Positions 1 to 8,549 of a stretch of DNA of 53,521 nt are shown here, piece by piece. A program made the position numbers and the translations under genes. The notes beneath the pieces were generated by a model. It was not told the DNA's origin, did not search any database, and saw nothing but the letters and a program-made list of their open reading frames with translations. This DNA is from Anaerolineales bacterium (GTDB taxonomy: Bacteria > Chloroflexota > Anaerolineae > Anaerolineales > UBA11579). Positions within the stretch are counted from its first letter, which is position 1; each line of letters begins with the position of its first letter. Location of the stretch: positions 1 through 53,521 of the forward strand of contig JAFGRA010000307.1 in the NCBI GenBank assembly GCA_016935415.1. The letters run 5' to 3'.

Positions 1-93
1 TTATCACCAATTGCATTCTGATGCACCCAATCATCAGTTGAGTATTGCTGAGTTTTCTCTATGAGCAACTAGCACCATTAGTTACTAGTATCT

Positions 94-131
94 CGCCCAG
101 CAGGTTGTGTGATAACCGGGGCGGTTTTTTT
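94..131 (+). terminator. Terminator-like hairpin in the kimA leader
   Basis: Two helices can form: CGCCC (94-98) with GGGCG (119-123), and GGTT (103-106) with AACC (114-117), followed by seven T residues (125-131). This has the form of an intrinsic terminator. It ends about 20 bases before the transporter start codon. It either ends an upstream transcript outside the window or acts as an attenuator for the transporter. A second small hairpin, AACTA/TAGTT at 67-83, precedes it. I could not fit the 5' region to a known riboswitch. Confidence 0.6.
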
Positions 132-150
132 ATGTATGAGGAGTGATTAG

Positions 151-2011
151 ATGGTAGATAGACCAATGAATTTGCGTAAATTGATCCTGGGTGATCCGTT
201 GGCAACGTTTGAAGCACAGCACCAACGCATTACCAAGGTGAAGGCATTAGCGGTATTTTCGTCAGATGCGCTTTCTTCTGTAGCTTACGCTACGGAAGAA
301 ATTTTGTTTATCCTGATCCTGGCCGGAACGGCAGGCACGCGGCTGACGCTGCCGATTGCGGGAGCGATTGTGGTATTGCTGTTCATCGTTGGCGCGTCTT
401 ATTTCCAGACCATCCACGCATACCCCAATGGGGGTGGGGCGTATATCGTGTCCAAGGATAACCTGGGAATCTTGCCTGGGCTGGTAGCTGGTGGGGCGTT
501 GATGATTGCTTATATCTTGACCGTGACGGTTTCGGTGGCTGCCGGGTTAGGGGCGATGTATTCAACGTTTCCGGCCTTGTTCCCATACCGGGTGATCATT
601 GGGTGTTTTTGATCGCGATGATCACGATCATCAATCTGCGGGGTGTACGTGAGTCGGCAACCATCTTTGCGGTGCCGACTTATTTATTTATTGCTGGAAT
701 TGTTGTGCTCTTGATTGCTGGGATTTATAAAATGGCAACCGGTACATTGCTGCCTGTAGAAATTGCCGAGGGAGAACTCATTCAACCCGCGCATGCACTT
801 ACTTTGTTCCTGGTGCTGCGAGCCTTTTCGGCTGGGTGTACGGCTTTGACCGGTGTTGAAGCAATCAGCAATGGTATTCCGGCTTTCAAACCCCCGGATC
901 AGATAATGCCGGTAAGACGCTGATCGCCATGGTTGGGATTTTGTCTGCCATGTTCCTGGGAATATCCTTGCTGGCGAGTGCTATCGGCGCTGTACCTGTA
1001 CATAGCGAGACCGTGCTGTCGCAAATTGGACGGGCAGTATTTGGTGAAGGCGCGGCTTATTTTGCCGTGCAGCTTGCCACTGCCTTGATCCTGGTTCTGG
1101 CGGCGAATACCTCTTTCGCGGACTTCCCGCGGCTGGCTTCGCTGATCGCCAAGGACGGCTACCTGCCCCGGCAGTTGTCGAGCCTGGGAGATCGGCTGGT
1201 ATTCTCGAACGGTATTGTTGCCCTTGGCGTATTATCCGGGCTGCTGTTGATCGGCTTTGGCGGTGATACCCACCGTTTGCTGCCTTTGTACGCGGTGGGT
1301 GTCTTCATTTGTTTTACACTTTCACAGAGCGGGATGGTGATCCATTGGTGGCGCTTGCGCACCGAGGGATGGAAACAATCCATGGTATTCAACGGCATTG
1401 GGGCGTTGGCGACGCTGGTGGTCTCGTCAGTGGTGATCGTCACGCGCTTCACGCAGGGGGCCTGGGTGGTGATCGTGCTGATCCCGCTGACGGTGTGGGC
1501 GTTCATGGCAATTCACAAGCATTATCAGAGTGTGGCCGGACAGCTGTCTTTAGATGAATACGGCGCGCCTCCGGCCATTCGCCGCCACCGCGTGATCGTG
1601 CCGGTGGGCGGCATCCACCGCGGCGTGTTGTACGCGCTGCATTACGCGAAAAATTTATCGGTGGATGTTACCGCAGTATTGGTGGACATTAATCCCGATG
1701 AAACTGAAACGATCCAAGCGAAATGGGAACGCTGGGGTGATGGCATCCGCCTGGAAATCTTGCCTTCACCCTATCGCTCGATCATCAGCCCGTTGTTGGC
1801 GTACCTGGATCGCATCGACGCAGAACGTGGGCCGCATGACATCACTACCGTGGTAATGCCGCAGTTCATTGCGGCGCATTGGTGGGAGAACGTGTTACAT
1901 AATCAAACCGCTATATTGTTGCGTTTGGCATTGATCTTTCGGCGCGGTACGGTGGTTACGGATGTACCGTTCCAATTGCATAGTGTGCAGGATATGGAGA
2001 TTACGAAATGA
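151..2011 (+). pseudogene. kimA: KimA-type potassium importer (APC superfamily), split by two frameshifts
   Basis: The three reading-frame pieces (151-612, 603-923, 929-2011) join into one protein of about 620 residues, the usual length of Bacillus KimA (YdaO), a high-affinity proton-coupled potassium importer. The N-terminus has the family's SSDALSSVAYATEEIL and AYPNGGGAYIVSKDNLG motifs. The middle has LTGVEAISNGIPAFKPPD and the C-terminal part the cytosolic domain ending in LHNQTAILLRLALIF. The first shift lies in the G run at 601-603, where one extra G restores IGVFLIAM. The second lies near 899-901, where one base between GGAT and CAGAT restores KPPDADNAGKTL. Both are single-base losses, as expected from sequencing or assembly error, but a true recent pseudogene cannot be excluded. 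The stop overlaps the next gene by ATGA, so the operon looks intact. Identification is firm; functional status is open. Confidence 0.85.
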
Positions 2012-2661
2012 AATTAATCGTTGTTGGGTCAGGACGCTTTGGCGCCGAGTTGACCATGGGAACTTTTGCTCAGGGGCATGAAGTTACCCTGATCGATGAA
2101 ACCGGAGAATCTTTTGTGCGCCTGGGGGATGAATTCCACGGCTTAACGATCCGTGGGAATCCGTTGGACCGCTCTGTGCTGGAGCGCGCTGGAATCAATG
2201 ATGCTGAAGGTGTGGCTGCGGTGACTTCGGATGATGCGACCAATTTCGTGGTTGCCCGGCTGGCAAGCCATATTTACAAAATCCCCAATGTGGTTGCGCG
2301 CGTATATGATCCGCTGCGTCTGTCTGTATTCGAAGAGTTGGGCATCCAGGCGGTGGCGTCGGCATCCTGGGGCGCGCGCCGGATCGAGCAATTGCTAACC
2401 CATCCTGGGGTGATCCCGCTGACGACGATTGGACACGGGGAAGCAGCTTTGTTGGAGGTGCTTGTACCCGATCGTGCCAGTGGGATAAAGGTTGCGGAGC
2501 TCGAAGTATCGCTCCCGGTCAAGGTCGCGGCGGTGATTCGCGGCGGTAGCGCCAACCTTTTCCAAGCGGATGGACAGCTAGAAAAAGGCGACCTGATTGT
2601 AGTCAGTGTGTTATCGCGCGATATTCACCATGTCGATGCCTGGGTGAAAGGACGGAAATAA
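2008..2661 (+). CDS. RCK/TrkA-type potassium transport regulator, first of a pair
   Basis: A 217-residue cytosolic protein with an N-terminal Rossmann nucleotide-binding domain (VVGSGRFGAEL at residues 5-15, acidic LIDET at the end of strand 2) and a C-terminal RCK_C domain from about residue 135. TrkA/KtrA proteins bind NAD(H), ATP or ADP, and in some families cyclic di-AMP, and gate potassium uptake systems. The start overlaps the transporter stop (ATGA) and the stop abuts the next ATG, so translation of the three genes is probably coupled. No TrkH/KtrB channel gene is in the window. I infer that the pair acts on the KimA-type transporter, although KimA of Bacillus is not known to need an RCK partner. 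Confidence 0.85.
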   Translation: MKLIVVGSGRFGAELTMGTFAQGHEVTLIDETGESFVRLGDEFHGLTIRGNPLDRSVLERAGINDAEGVAAVTSDDATNFVVARLASHIYKIPNVVARVYDPLRLSVFEELGIQAVASASWGARRIEQLLTHPGVIPLTTIGHGEAALLEVLVPDRASGIKVAELEVSLPVKVAAVIRGGSANLFQADGQLEKGDLIVVSVLSRDIHHVDAWVKGRK

Positions 2662-3348
2662 ATGACTAGAGAGATGTTTGTACTGATCATTGGGGGTGGG
2701 CGGTTGGGCAGCCAGCTTGCCCTGGATATGTTGGAGCAAGGTTATAAAATCCGTATCCTAGATCACCGTCCGGCGGTTTTGGAGCGCTTACACGGCATGT
2801 TACCGACGGAAGTAATCGTGGTCGGCGATCCGACCCAACCGCAGGCGTTGGCGGAAGCTGGGATTAATACGGCTAATGTCGTTGCAGTAGTGATGCCTAA
2901 AGACTCGCAGAACCTGGCAATTGCCAGCTTTGCGCGTTTCCAATTCAAAGCTCCCAGGGTGATCGCTCGGGTGAATGAGCCGCGTAATGCCTGGCTATTC
3001 ACACCCGAAATGGGTGTAGATGTGGCTGTCAATCAGGCTGATATCCTCGGTAACCTGATCCAGGAAGAGATGTCGATGGGCGACATGATGACCTTGTTGA
3101 AGCTGCATCGCGGCGACTATTCGGTGGTCGAGGAGAAAATCCCAGAAGGCGCCTGGGCAATCGGAATGGAGATTCGGGAGTTAGATCTGCCCGAAAACTG
3201 TGTGATCGCCGCCATTATCCGTAAGGGGAAGATCGTTGTCCCGCATGGTTTCTCTGTCCTGGAGGCTGGTGATGAGGTGTTAGCGGTGACCGATCATAAG
3301 GGCGCACAGCAACTAGAATTGTTGTTTGCGCCGCTGAAACAAGACTGA
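2662..3348 (+). CDS. RCK/TrkA-type potassium transport regulator, second of a pair
   Basis: A 228-residue protein with the same fold as its neighbour: a Rossmann motif IIGGGRLGSQLALDML near residue 8, acidic ILDHRP at the end of strand 2, and an RCK_C domain from about residue 140 (GDYSVVEEKIPEGAWAIG). It starts directly after the TAA of the preceding gene. The two proteins are clearly diverged from each other, which suggests a hetero-oligomeric ring in place of a recent duplication. Two single RCK subunits would replace the fused double-RCK TrkA of enterobacteria. A strong stem-loop follows. Confidence 0.85.
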   Translation: MTREMFVLIIGGGRLGSQLALDMLEQGYKIRILDHRPAVLERLHGMLPTEVIVVGDPTQPQALAEAGINTANVVAVVMPKDSQNLAIASFARFQFKAPRVIARVNEPRNAWLFTPEMGVDVAVNQADILGNLIQEEMSMGDMMTLLKLHRGDYSVVEEKIPEGAWAIGMEIRELDLPENCVIAAIIRKGKIVVPHGFSVLEAGDEVLAVTDHKGAQQLELLFAPLKQD

Positions 3349-3352
3349 TTTG

Positions 3353-3384
3353 AAGAAGATCGGAGCGACTGCTCCGATCTTCTT
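3353..3384. terminator. Bidirectional terminator between trkA-like gene and M20 peptidase gene
   Basis: A perfect 14-bp stem (3353-3366 with 3371-3384) closes a GACT loop. A-rich and T-rich flanks lie on both sides, and the two flanking genes converge, so it can end transcription from both directions. Confidence 0.8.
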
Positions 3385-3401
3385 ATGTCTTGCGATTGAA
3401 A

Positions 3402-4760
3402 TTATTCTCCGTATTCCTTTAGGATGCGGACGATGTGTTGTGCGCCTTTGACATAGAGGTCGAGGCGCATATTTTCATTTGGGGCATGCGCACCTGCGCC
3501 CGGATAACCAACACCGGCGCTGACGATGGGCAGTTTCAGGTATTGCAGGAAAGCGGCGTTGGGGCCGGAACCACCCACCATGGGGTCGATCTGCATGGGC
3601 ATGCCGTAGACTTCGGTGGCGGCATCGACGACCAACTGTACGAAGGGATCGTCGGGATCAGTGCGCCCGGCCGGGCCGCCGCCCATGAACTCGATTTGGA
3701 TATCTTCAAAGCCTTCAGCGTCGAGGTGAGCGCGCAGCTTGGTGAGCACTTCTTCGATGGTCTGATTGGGCACCAGGCGAAAGTCGACTTTGGCGGAGGC
3801 TTTGGCGGGGAGCACGGTCTTGGAGCCAGGGCCTTGGTAGCCGGAGGTCAGGCCGCAAATTGTACAGGTTGGTTCGAAGACTTGCTGGATTTGTAGTTCT
3901 GTGCCGCCTGTAGTGCCCTTGAGGAAATGGTCAACCCCGTAGCGCTGCTTGTATTCGTCTGCCACTTCCGGTAAGGCGGCAATCAATTCGATATCGCGTT
4001 CGGTGGGCGGGGCCACGTTATCGTAATATCCGGGGATGCGAATGCGCTCGTCTTCTCCCTTGAGCGTGTTCAGCGCCCAAACCAGCCGCCAGGCGGCGTT
4101 GGGGAAGATCGAACCACCCAGACCGGAATGTACATCTGTGCTGGCTGTTTCAACGCTGAGTTCGACATAGCAGATGCCGCGTAGGCCGAGATGCTGCATG
4201 GGCGCTTCGCGGTGGTCGACGCCGCCAAATTCCCACACGCACACATCAGCAGCCAGTTTTTCGGTGTTAGCAGCGATGAATTCGGGCAGATGCACGCTGC
4301 CAATTTCTTCTTCGCCTTCGACCAGGAATTTGACGTTGCAGGGCAGCTCGCCGTCTGCTTCCAGGATGGCGTCGATGGCGAATAGGCGGCTGGTGAGGTG
4401 GCCCTTGTCATCGCTTACGCCCCGGGCATAGAGCTTGCCATCTCGCAGTGTAGCTTCCCAGGGCGGGCTGTCCCACAGTTCGAGCGGCTCGGCGGGCTGT
4501 ACATCATAATGGTTATAGAAAAGCAAGGTCTTGTCGCTCTTGCCCTTGCGCTCGGCGTAGACGACGGGGGAGCCGCCGGTGGGTAATATCTCTACCTCGA
4601 ACCCACGCGCCGCCAGCATTTCGCCGACAAGGGCTGCGCCTTCGTCCAGGCCAGTGTTCTGGGCGGCGACGCTGGGAATGGCGCATAGTGCGGAGAGTTC
4701 GGCAATGCTGGCATCGAGGTGCTCTGTCAGGTAATTATCATAATCTTTGTAGACAGTCAT
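3402..4760 (-). CDS. M20 family metallodipeptidase
   Basis: A zinc-dependent aminoacyl peptidase of the M20 clan, of the dipeptidase/CNDP-like branch. Visible metal and catalytic motifs are LFYNHYDVQP (His, Asp), ARGVSDDKGH (bridging Asp), VEGEEEIGS (catalytic and metal Glu) and PGAGAHAPNE (last His). The dimerisation (lid) domain lies roughly at residues 200-320. The reading frame is open from 4778, but the ATG at 4760 has GAGG eight bases upstream and gives the usual start, MTVYKDYDNYL. The first six codons of the longer form would overlap the preceding gene. It likely hydrolyses small peptides in the cytoplasm and is co-transcribed with the upstream VTT-domain gene. The substrate cannot be told from sequence. 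Confidence 0.9.
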   Translation of the reverse strand: MTVYKDYDNYLTEHLDASIAELSALCAIPSVAAQNTGLDEGAALVGEMLAARGFEVEILPTGGSPVVYAERKGKSDKTLLFYNHYDVQPAEPLELWDSPPWEATLRDGKLYARGVSDDKGHLTSRLFAIDAILEADGELPCNVKFLVEGEEEIGSVHLPEFIAANTEKLAADVCVWEFGGVDHREAPMQHLGLRGICYVELSVETASTDVHSGLGGSIFPNAAWRLVWALNTLKGEDERIRIPGYYDNVAPPTERDIELIAALPEVADEYKQRYGVDHFLKGTTGGTELQIQQVFEPTCTICGLTSGYQGPGSKTVLPAKASAKVDFRLVPNQTIEEVLTKLRAHLDAEGFEDIQIEFMGGGPAGRTDPDDPFVQLVVDAATEVYGMPMQIDPMVGGSGPNAAFLQYLKLPIVSAGVGYPGAGAHAPNENMRLDLYVKGAQHIVRILKEYGE

Positions 4761-4770
4761 CTTGTGATCC

Positions 4771-5331
4771 TCATTCATTAAACAATTGGGTCAGCCAGGG
4801 CAGAGAAAAGGCACCTGCACCGGCGTAGGCGATATAGGTCATTTTTGTGGTCACACCGATCCAAACCCAGATCAGGAATTTCCAGAGCGGCATTTTCAGC
4901 GCTCCGGCAGCGATGCCGGTAATATCAAATACTGGATTGGGAATGATGGAAAGACCAAGGATGGTGATGCCGCCGTGTTTCTTCATCCAACCTACACTAC
5001 GCTGGTAGATCTTGTAATCTTCGATGATGGCCTGGCCACTGAAACCGGCCAGATATCCTGAAATTTCCCCCAATGCGCCACCCAGGCCTCCGGCCAAACC
5101 GACGAAGAGTGGATTGAAACGCGCCCCCATAGCGAATACCACAAATAAGCCCGGTGCCGGGATCAACACTGTAGCATTCGAAAGAAATGCCAGCAGCGCG
5201 ATCCCGAAATAACCGAGGCCTTCTATTTTTTTTATTTCTGCATCCGAGAGCGTAAATACATACACCGACAGGCCAATAACGACCAGCAGGGCGATGATGC
5301 GGGCAATGATGAGGCGGCGCTCTTTGGACAT
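4771..5331 (-). CDS. VTT-domain (DedA/SNARE-associated-like) membrane protein
   Basis: A 186-residue polytopic protein with about five hydrophobic segments. It has the VTT signature: an extended hydrophobic stretch with VLIPAPG (about residues 56-62), GLGGALGEISGYLAG near residue 90, and a C-terminal pair of helices. VTT/DedA proteins are linked to lipid scrambling and flipping (for example of undecaprenyl phosphate) and to membrane energetics. The exact substrate here is unknown. The stop lies 10 bases from the ATG of the M20 peptidase gene, so the two are probably one transcript. It resembles the YqaA-like short branch more than full-length DedA. Confidence 0.8.
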   Translation of the reverse strand: MSKERRLIIARIIALLVVIGLSVYVFTLSDAEIKKIEGLGYFGIALLAFLSNATVLIPAPGLFVVFAMGARFNPLFVGLAGGLGGALGEISGYLAGFSGQAIIEDYKIYQRSVGWMKKHGGITILGLSIIPNPVFDITGIAAGALKMPLWKFLIWVWIGVTTKMTYIAYAGAGAFSLPWLTQLFNE

Positions 5332-5343
5332 TTTTAGGGCATG

Positions 5344-5856
5344 CTATGCTTCGATAATCTCAACCGATTGCAGGGTGACGGCAGGGCTGTTCACTTGGCT
5401 GGGATCGCGGGCTGGAATCTGGCGAAAAACTTCTTCACCTTCAACCAATTGGCCGAATACGCTGTGCTTTCCGTCCAGCCAGGGGGTGGCAATGTGGGTG
5501 ATGAAGAATTGGGACCCGTTGGTGCCAGGGCCGGCATTGGCCATGGAAAGTACGCCGCGCTTATCGTGTTTCAAGCTGGGATCGAATTCATCTCCAAAGC
5601 GATAGCCAGGGCCGCCCCTGCCGGTGCCGGTCGGGTCGCCACCCTGCACCATGAAATCATCGATCACGCGGTGGAAGATGGTACCATCATAAAAGCCTTC
5701 ACGCGCCAGAAAGACGAAATTGTTTACAGTCGTAGGGGTCTTATCGGCGAAGAGTTCGAGGGTGAATTCTCCCAGGTTAGTTTTCATAATGGCTTTGTAG
5801 CTTTTCTGGGGGTCGATGACCATATCAGGGGGGCTATTCCATTGTTTTTGTGACAT
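5344..5856 (-). CDS. Cyclophilin-type peptidyl-prolyl cis-trans isomerase
   Basis: A 170-residue cytosolic cyclophilin with no signal peptide. The active-site signature [19 protein letters not shown] includes the catalytic Arg, and [19 protein letters not shown] and the H-x-V-F-G-Q segment ([11 protein letters not shown]) are all present. It catalyses proline isomerisation during protein folding. It lies 12 bases before the VTT gene on the same strand, so it may be the first gene of a three-gene transcript with the M20 peptidase. Confidence 0.92.
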   Translation of the reverse strand: MSQKQWNSPPDMVIDPQKSYKAIMKTNLGEFTLELFADKTPTTVNNFVFLAREGFYDGTIFHRVIDDFMVQGGDPTGTGRGGPGYRFGDEFDPSLKHDKRGVLSMANAGPGTNGSQFFITHIATPWLDGKHSVFGQLVEGEEVFRQIPARDPSQVNSPAVTLQSVEIIEA

Positions 5857-5903
5857 ACGGTTTCCTTTCCATGCTTGAGTAAGAGATAAAGTAAATTGAA
5901 CTA

Positions 5904-6572
5904 CTAACTTGCATCCTTCTGTTTATTCTTTTTCTGTTTCTTGTGAGCGCGCAGTAATGATTCGATGCGCGCAATGACCATATCCATAGCGACTTCATTG
6001 AAACCGCCCTCTGGGATGATGACATCTGCATAGCGCCGGGAAGGTTCGACGAAGCGTAAGTGCATGGGACGTACGGTGGTCTGGTATTGGTGGATGACCG
6101 ATTCGGTCGTGCGGCCGCGTTCAGTAATGTCGCGCTGCAAACGCCGGATGAAGCGGATGTCGGGGTCGGTATCGACGAAGAGCTTTACGTCGAAGAGGTC
6201 GCGCAGTTCGGCTTCCAGGAAGATCAAGATGCCTTCGACCAGGATGACCGGCCGGGATTCTACCAGGATAGTTTTGTCCGTGCGTGAATGCGTGGTGAAA
6301 TCATAGGTAGGCACCTGAACCGCTCTTCCTGCCTTGAGTTCGCGGACATGCTCAATCATCAAATCGGTGTCCAGCGAATTGGGATGGTCGAAGTTGATAG
6401 TGGAGCGTTGGTTGAGGGGAAGGTCGCTCAGGTCTTTGTAGTACGAGTCGTGCATAATGTAAGCTACTTGATCGATGCCAACTCTTTCCAGAATAACCTT
6501 GGAGACTGTGGTCTTGCCAGAGCCGGTGCCACCGGCGATGCCGATCACAAGTGGGATTATCTGCTGAATCAT
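5904..6572 (-). CDS. udk: Uridine kinase
   Basis: Phosphorylates uridine and cytidine to UMP and CMP in pyrimidine salvage. The P-loop is [12 protein letters not shown] near the N-terminus, followed by the nucleoside-binding HDSYYKD and [12 protein letters not shown] motifs and the lid segment [12 protein letters not shown], all diagnostic. The frame is open back to 6668, but the ATG at 6572 gives 222 residues, close to the family's usual 205-215, and a TATAAT box ends only six bases before it. The longer start would lie upstream of that promoter. The mRNA is therefore probably leaderless. The tail is Lys/Gln-rich. Confidence 0.92.
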   Translation of the reverse strand: MIQQIIPLVIGIAGGTGSGKTTVSKVILERVGIDQVAYIMHDSYYKDLSDLPLNQRSTINFDHPNSLDTDLMIEHVRELKAGRAVQVPTYDFTTHSRTDKTILVESRPVILVEGILIFLEAELRDLFDVKLFVDTDPDIRFIRRLQRDITERGRTTESVIHQYQTTVRPMHLRFVEPSRRYADVIIPEGGFNEVAMDMVIARIESLLRAHKKQKKNKQKDAS

Positions 6573-6578
6573 GCCCTG

Positions 6579-6607
6579 ATTATACTGGACTTCGGGGATT
6601 TGGTAAA
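6579..6607 (-). promoter_or_regulatory. Promoter of udk
   Basis: On the minus strand TTTACC (6602-6607) and TATAAT (6579-6584) are 17 bases apart. The predicted transcription start falls on or next to the ATG at 6572, leaving no room for a ribosome binding site. Confidence 0.55.
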
Positions 6608-6684
6608 AAATTGCGGATCGGAAACCATATTGCGATGATGATCTGATAGTAAAATTGTAGAAATTCATTTGAGGAGATTGTTCG

Positions 6685-8007
6685 ATGAAGGTCGATCCGC
6701 AGATTTATGAGCGCCCGCTAGAGCTGCTTCAATACTTGATCCGTTTCGATACTACCAATCCGCCTGGCAGAACGGTAGAATGTATCGATTATATTGATTT
6801 GCTTTTAAAAGCAGCGGACTATCAAACCACAATTCTGGGGATGGACACTGAACACTTGAATTTGATCACGCGCCTAGAAGGGCGCGGCGAAGCACCCCCG
6901 CTGCTGCTCTATGGGCATGTGGATGTGGTCATCACCGAGGGACAAGACTGGACTTATCCACCGTTCGCCGGGGAGATCGCGGACGGGTATTTGTGGGGAC
7001 GGGGTGCATTGGATATGAAATCTGGGGTGGCGATGTTCTTGAGCACCATGCTGCGCGCCAGGGCGGAAGGGCTGCGCCCGGCGGGAGATGTGATCTTCGC
7101 CGCGTTGGCCGATGAGGAAGTGGGTGGCAAGTATGGCGCAGAATATCTGGTCAATGAGCATCCTGAATTGTTTGCAGACGTCGAATATGCGCTAGGAGAG
7201 TCGGGCGGATATACGATTGATATTGGCGGACAGCGCTTTTACCCGATTCAGGTGGCTGAAAAGCAGGGCCTGGGTGTGATGGCGACCGTGCGTGGCACAG
7301 CCGGGCATGGCTCGAAAGTCGTGCGGGATGGTGCAGCAGCGAAACTAGGGCGTATGTTGGTTAGTCTGGATGAGCATTTACTGCCAATCCATATAACTTC
7401 AGGGCTGCGCGCGATGGTCGAATCGATGGCAGCAGCGATGCCGGAGCCAATTCGCAGTGATCTGTACAAACTGCTCGATCCTGATACAGCCGAAGAAGCG
7501 CTGCAAACACTGGGAGAGTTGGAAGCGATTTTTGCGCCTTTGCTGCGCAATACATTCAATCCAACCATCATCCAGGGTGGGAACGCTGTCAATGTAATTC
7601 CCAGCTCGGCTACAGTGAATTGTGATATGCGTTTGCTGCCCGGTTTCACCCAAGAGGATGGGCTGGCCGAGGTGCGCCAGGTGATTGGTGATGATGTTGA
7701 ACTGCGTGTGGTATATTACTCGCCGAATCCGGCCGTGCCAAATTTTGGCATGTTCGATGCATTAGCGGAAATTTTGCGTGTGGTGGACTCGGAAAGTGTG
7801 CCGATACCGTACCTGCTCAGTGGGGTGACGGATGCGCGCTTCTTTGCTCGCCTGGGTATCCAAACTTATGGCTTCACGCCGATGCAACTCCCTACGGATG
7901 TCGACTTGTTGGGGACGGTGCACAATGCCGACGAGCGTATTCCGGTGGAGGCGATGGATTTCGGTGCTGATTTGGTCTATCGGGCCGTGCAGCGCTATCA
8001 GGGTTAG
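6685..8007 (+). CDS. M20 family metallopeptidase (ArgE/DapE/ACY1-like)
   Basis: A 440-residue M20 amidohydrolase, divergent from udk. Zinc-site motifs are LLYGHVDVV, GRGALDMKSG, ALADEEVGG, and a C-terminal His in GTVHNADERI. A dimerisation domain occupies about residues 195-320. It starts with GAGGAG eight bases before the ATG. It is not closely similar to the other M20 enzyme at 3.4-4.8 kb: that one is of the dipeptidase type, and this one resembles ArgE/DapE/aminoacylase. Likely role: hydrolysis of an N-acylated amino acid or a peptide; the substrate is unknown. No amino-acid biosynthesis genes flank it, so ArgE or DapE itself is unlikely. Confidence 0.88.
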   Translation: MKVDPQIYERPLELLQYLIRFDTTNPPGRTVECIDYIDLLLKAADYQTTILGMDTEHLNLITRLEGRGEAPPLLLYGHVDVVITEGQDWTYPPFAGEIADGYLWGRGALDMKSGVAMFLSTMLRARAEGLRPAGDVIFAALADEEVGGKYGAEYLVNEHPELFADVEYALGESGGYTIDIGGQRFYPIQVAEKQGLGVMATVRGTAGHGSKVVRDGAAAKLGRMLVSLDEHLLPIHITSGLRAMVESMAAAMPEPIRSDLYKLLDPDTAEEALQTLGELEAIFAPLLRNTFNPTIIQGGNAVNVIPSSATVNCDMRLLPGFTQEDGLAEVRQVIGDDVELRVVYYSPNPAVPNFGMFDALAEILRVVDSESVPIPYLLSGVTDARFFARLGIQTYGFTPMQLPTDVDLLGTVHNADERIPVEAMDFGADLVYRAVQRYQG

Positions 8008-8115
8008 ACGGCATAGTTCAATAGTCCTATTGCAACTGGTTCTGGCGTAGCGAAAAGCTAAAAAATAAGCAAAAATTGAACCCCTGTTCTGTGAGTGAAG
8101 TAATTCAATAGGATG

Positions 8116-8143
8116 ACGCTCCGGCTGCCGTCGGAGCGTTTTC
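8116..8143 (+). terminator. Terminator after the M20 peptidase gene
   Basis: An 8-bp stem ACGCTCCG (8116-8123) / CGGAGCGT (8132-8139) is followed by a short T-rich stretch. The rest of the gap (8008-8261) shows nothing else I recognise. Confidence 0.7.
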
Positions 8144-8261
8144 TCTGACCGTGAAATTAGGTCAGGCATTGACCCGAGTGAAGTGCTTCTGAGCGCGGAT
8201 AAATTACTTTTACTGCTTGCACGATAAATTGAAGCTTGCTAGATTTGATGGTTGAGAAGGA

Positions 8262-8525
8262 ATGCAGATAAATAATTATTCAGATGTAAATAACGGCGCT
8301 CGTTTTGAGCGAAACTTGCGTGAGAAATTTGCGCGTTGTACGGATAGCGTTGCGCCTCCGGCAGATACCTGGCAGAGAATTCTTGAAAAAGTTAAGCAGG
8401 CTATGGAAGCGGGCGAATGGCCGGATGACCTCGATGAAGAGGAATATCATCCGCGTGGGGAGAGGGGCATACTGTTAAAATCCACCAAGGTCATCTGGAG
8501 CAGAAACGGAAACACCCAGAATTAG
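8262..8525 (+). CDS. Small protein of unknown function (87 residues)
   Basis: A soluble, charged protein with no membrane segment. Its centre (VAPPADTWQRILEKVKQAM, about residues 30-48) looks like a Pro-rich turn plus amphipathic helix. That arrangement is also common at the start of anti-sigma-type proteins, but there is no sigma factor gene nearby. An in-frame TGA just upstream fixes the start, and AAGGA abuts the ATG with almost no spacing, so translation may be weak. It ends 24 bases from the convergent glycosyltransferase gene. Function not recognised. Confidence 0.55.
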   Translation: MQINNYSDVNNGARFERNLREKFARCTDSVAPPADTWQRILEKVKQAMEAGEWPDDLDEEEYHPRGERGILLKSTKVIWSRNGNTQN

Positions 8526-8549
8526 CGGGGGAATTCCTGCAGGCGACGC

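Noticed and set aside
1-150. Cyclic di-AMP (ydaO-type) riboswitch expected before a KimA gene
   Set aside because: I could not find the conserved core motifs; only terminator-like hairpins are visible and the window may start too late.
3402-8007. The two M20 peptidase genes as a recent duplication
   Set aside because: They share only the metal-site motifs and belong to different M20 branches.
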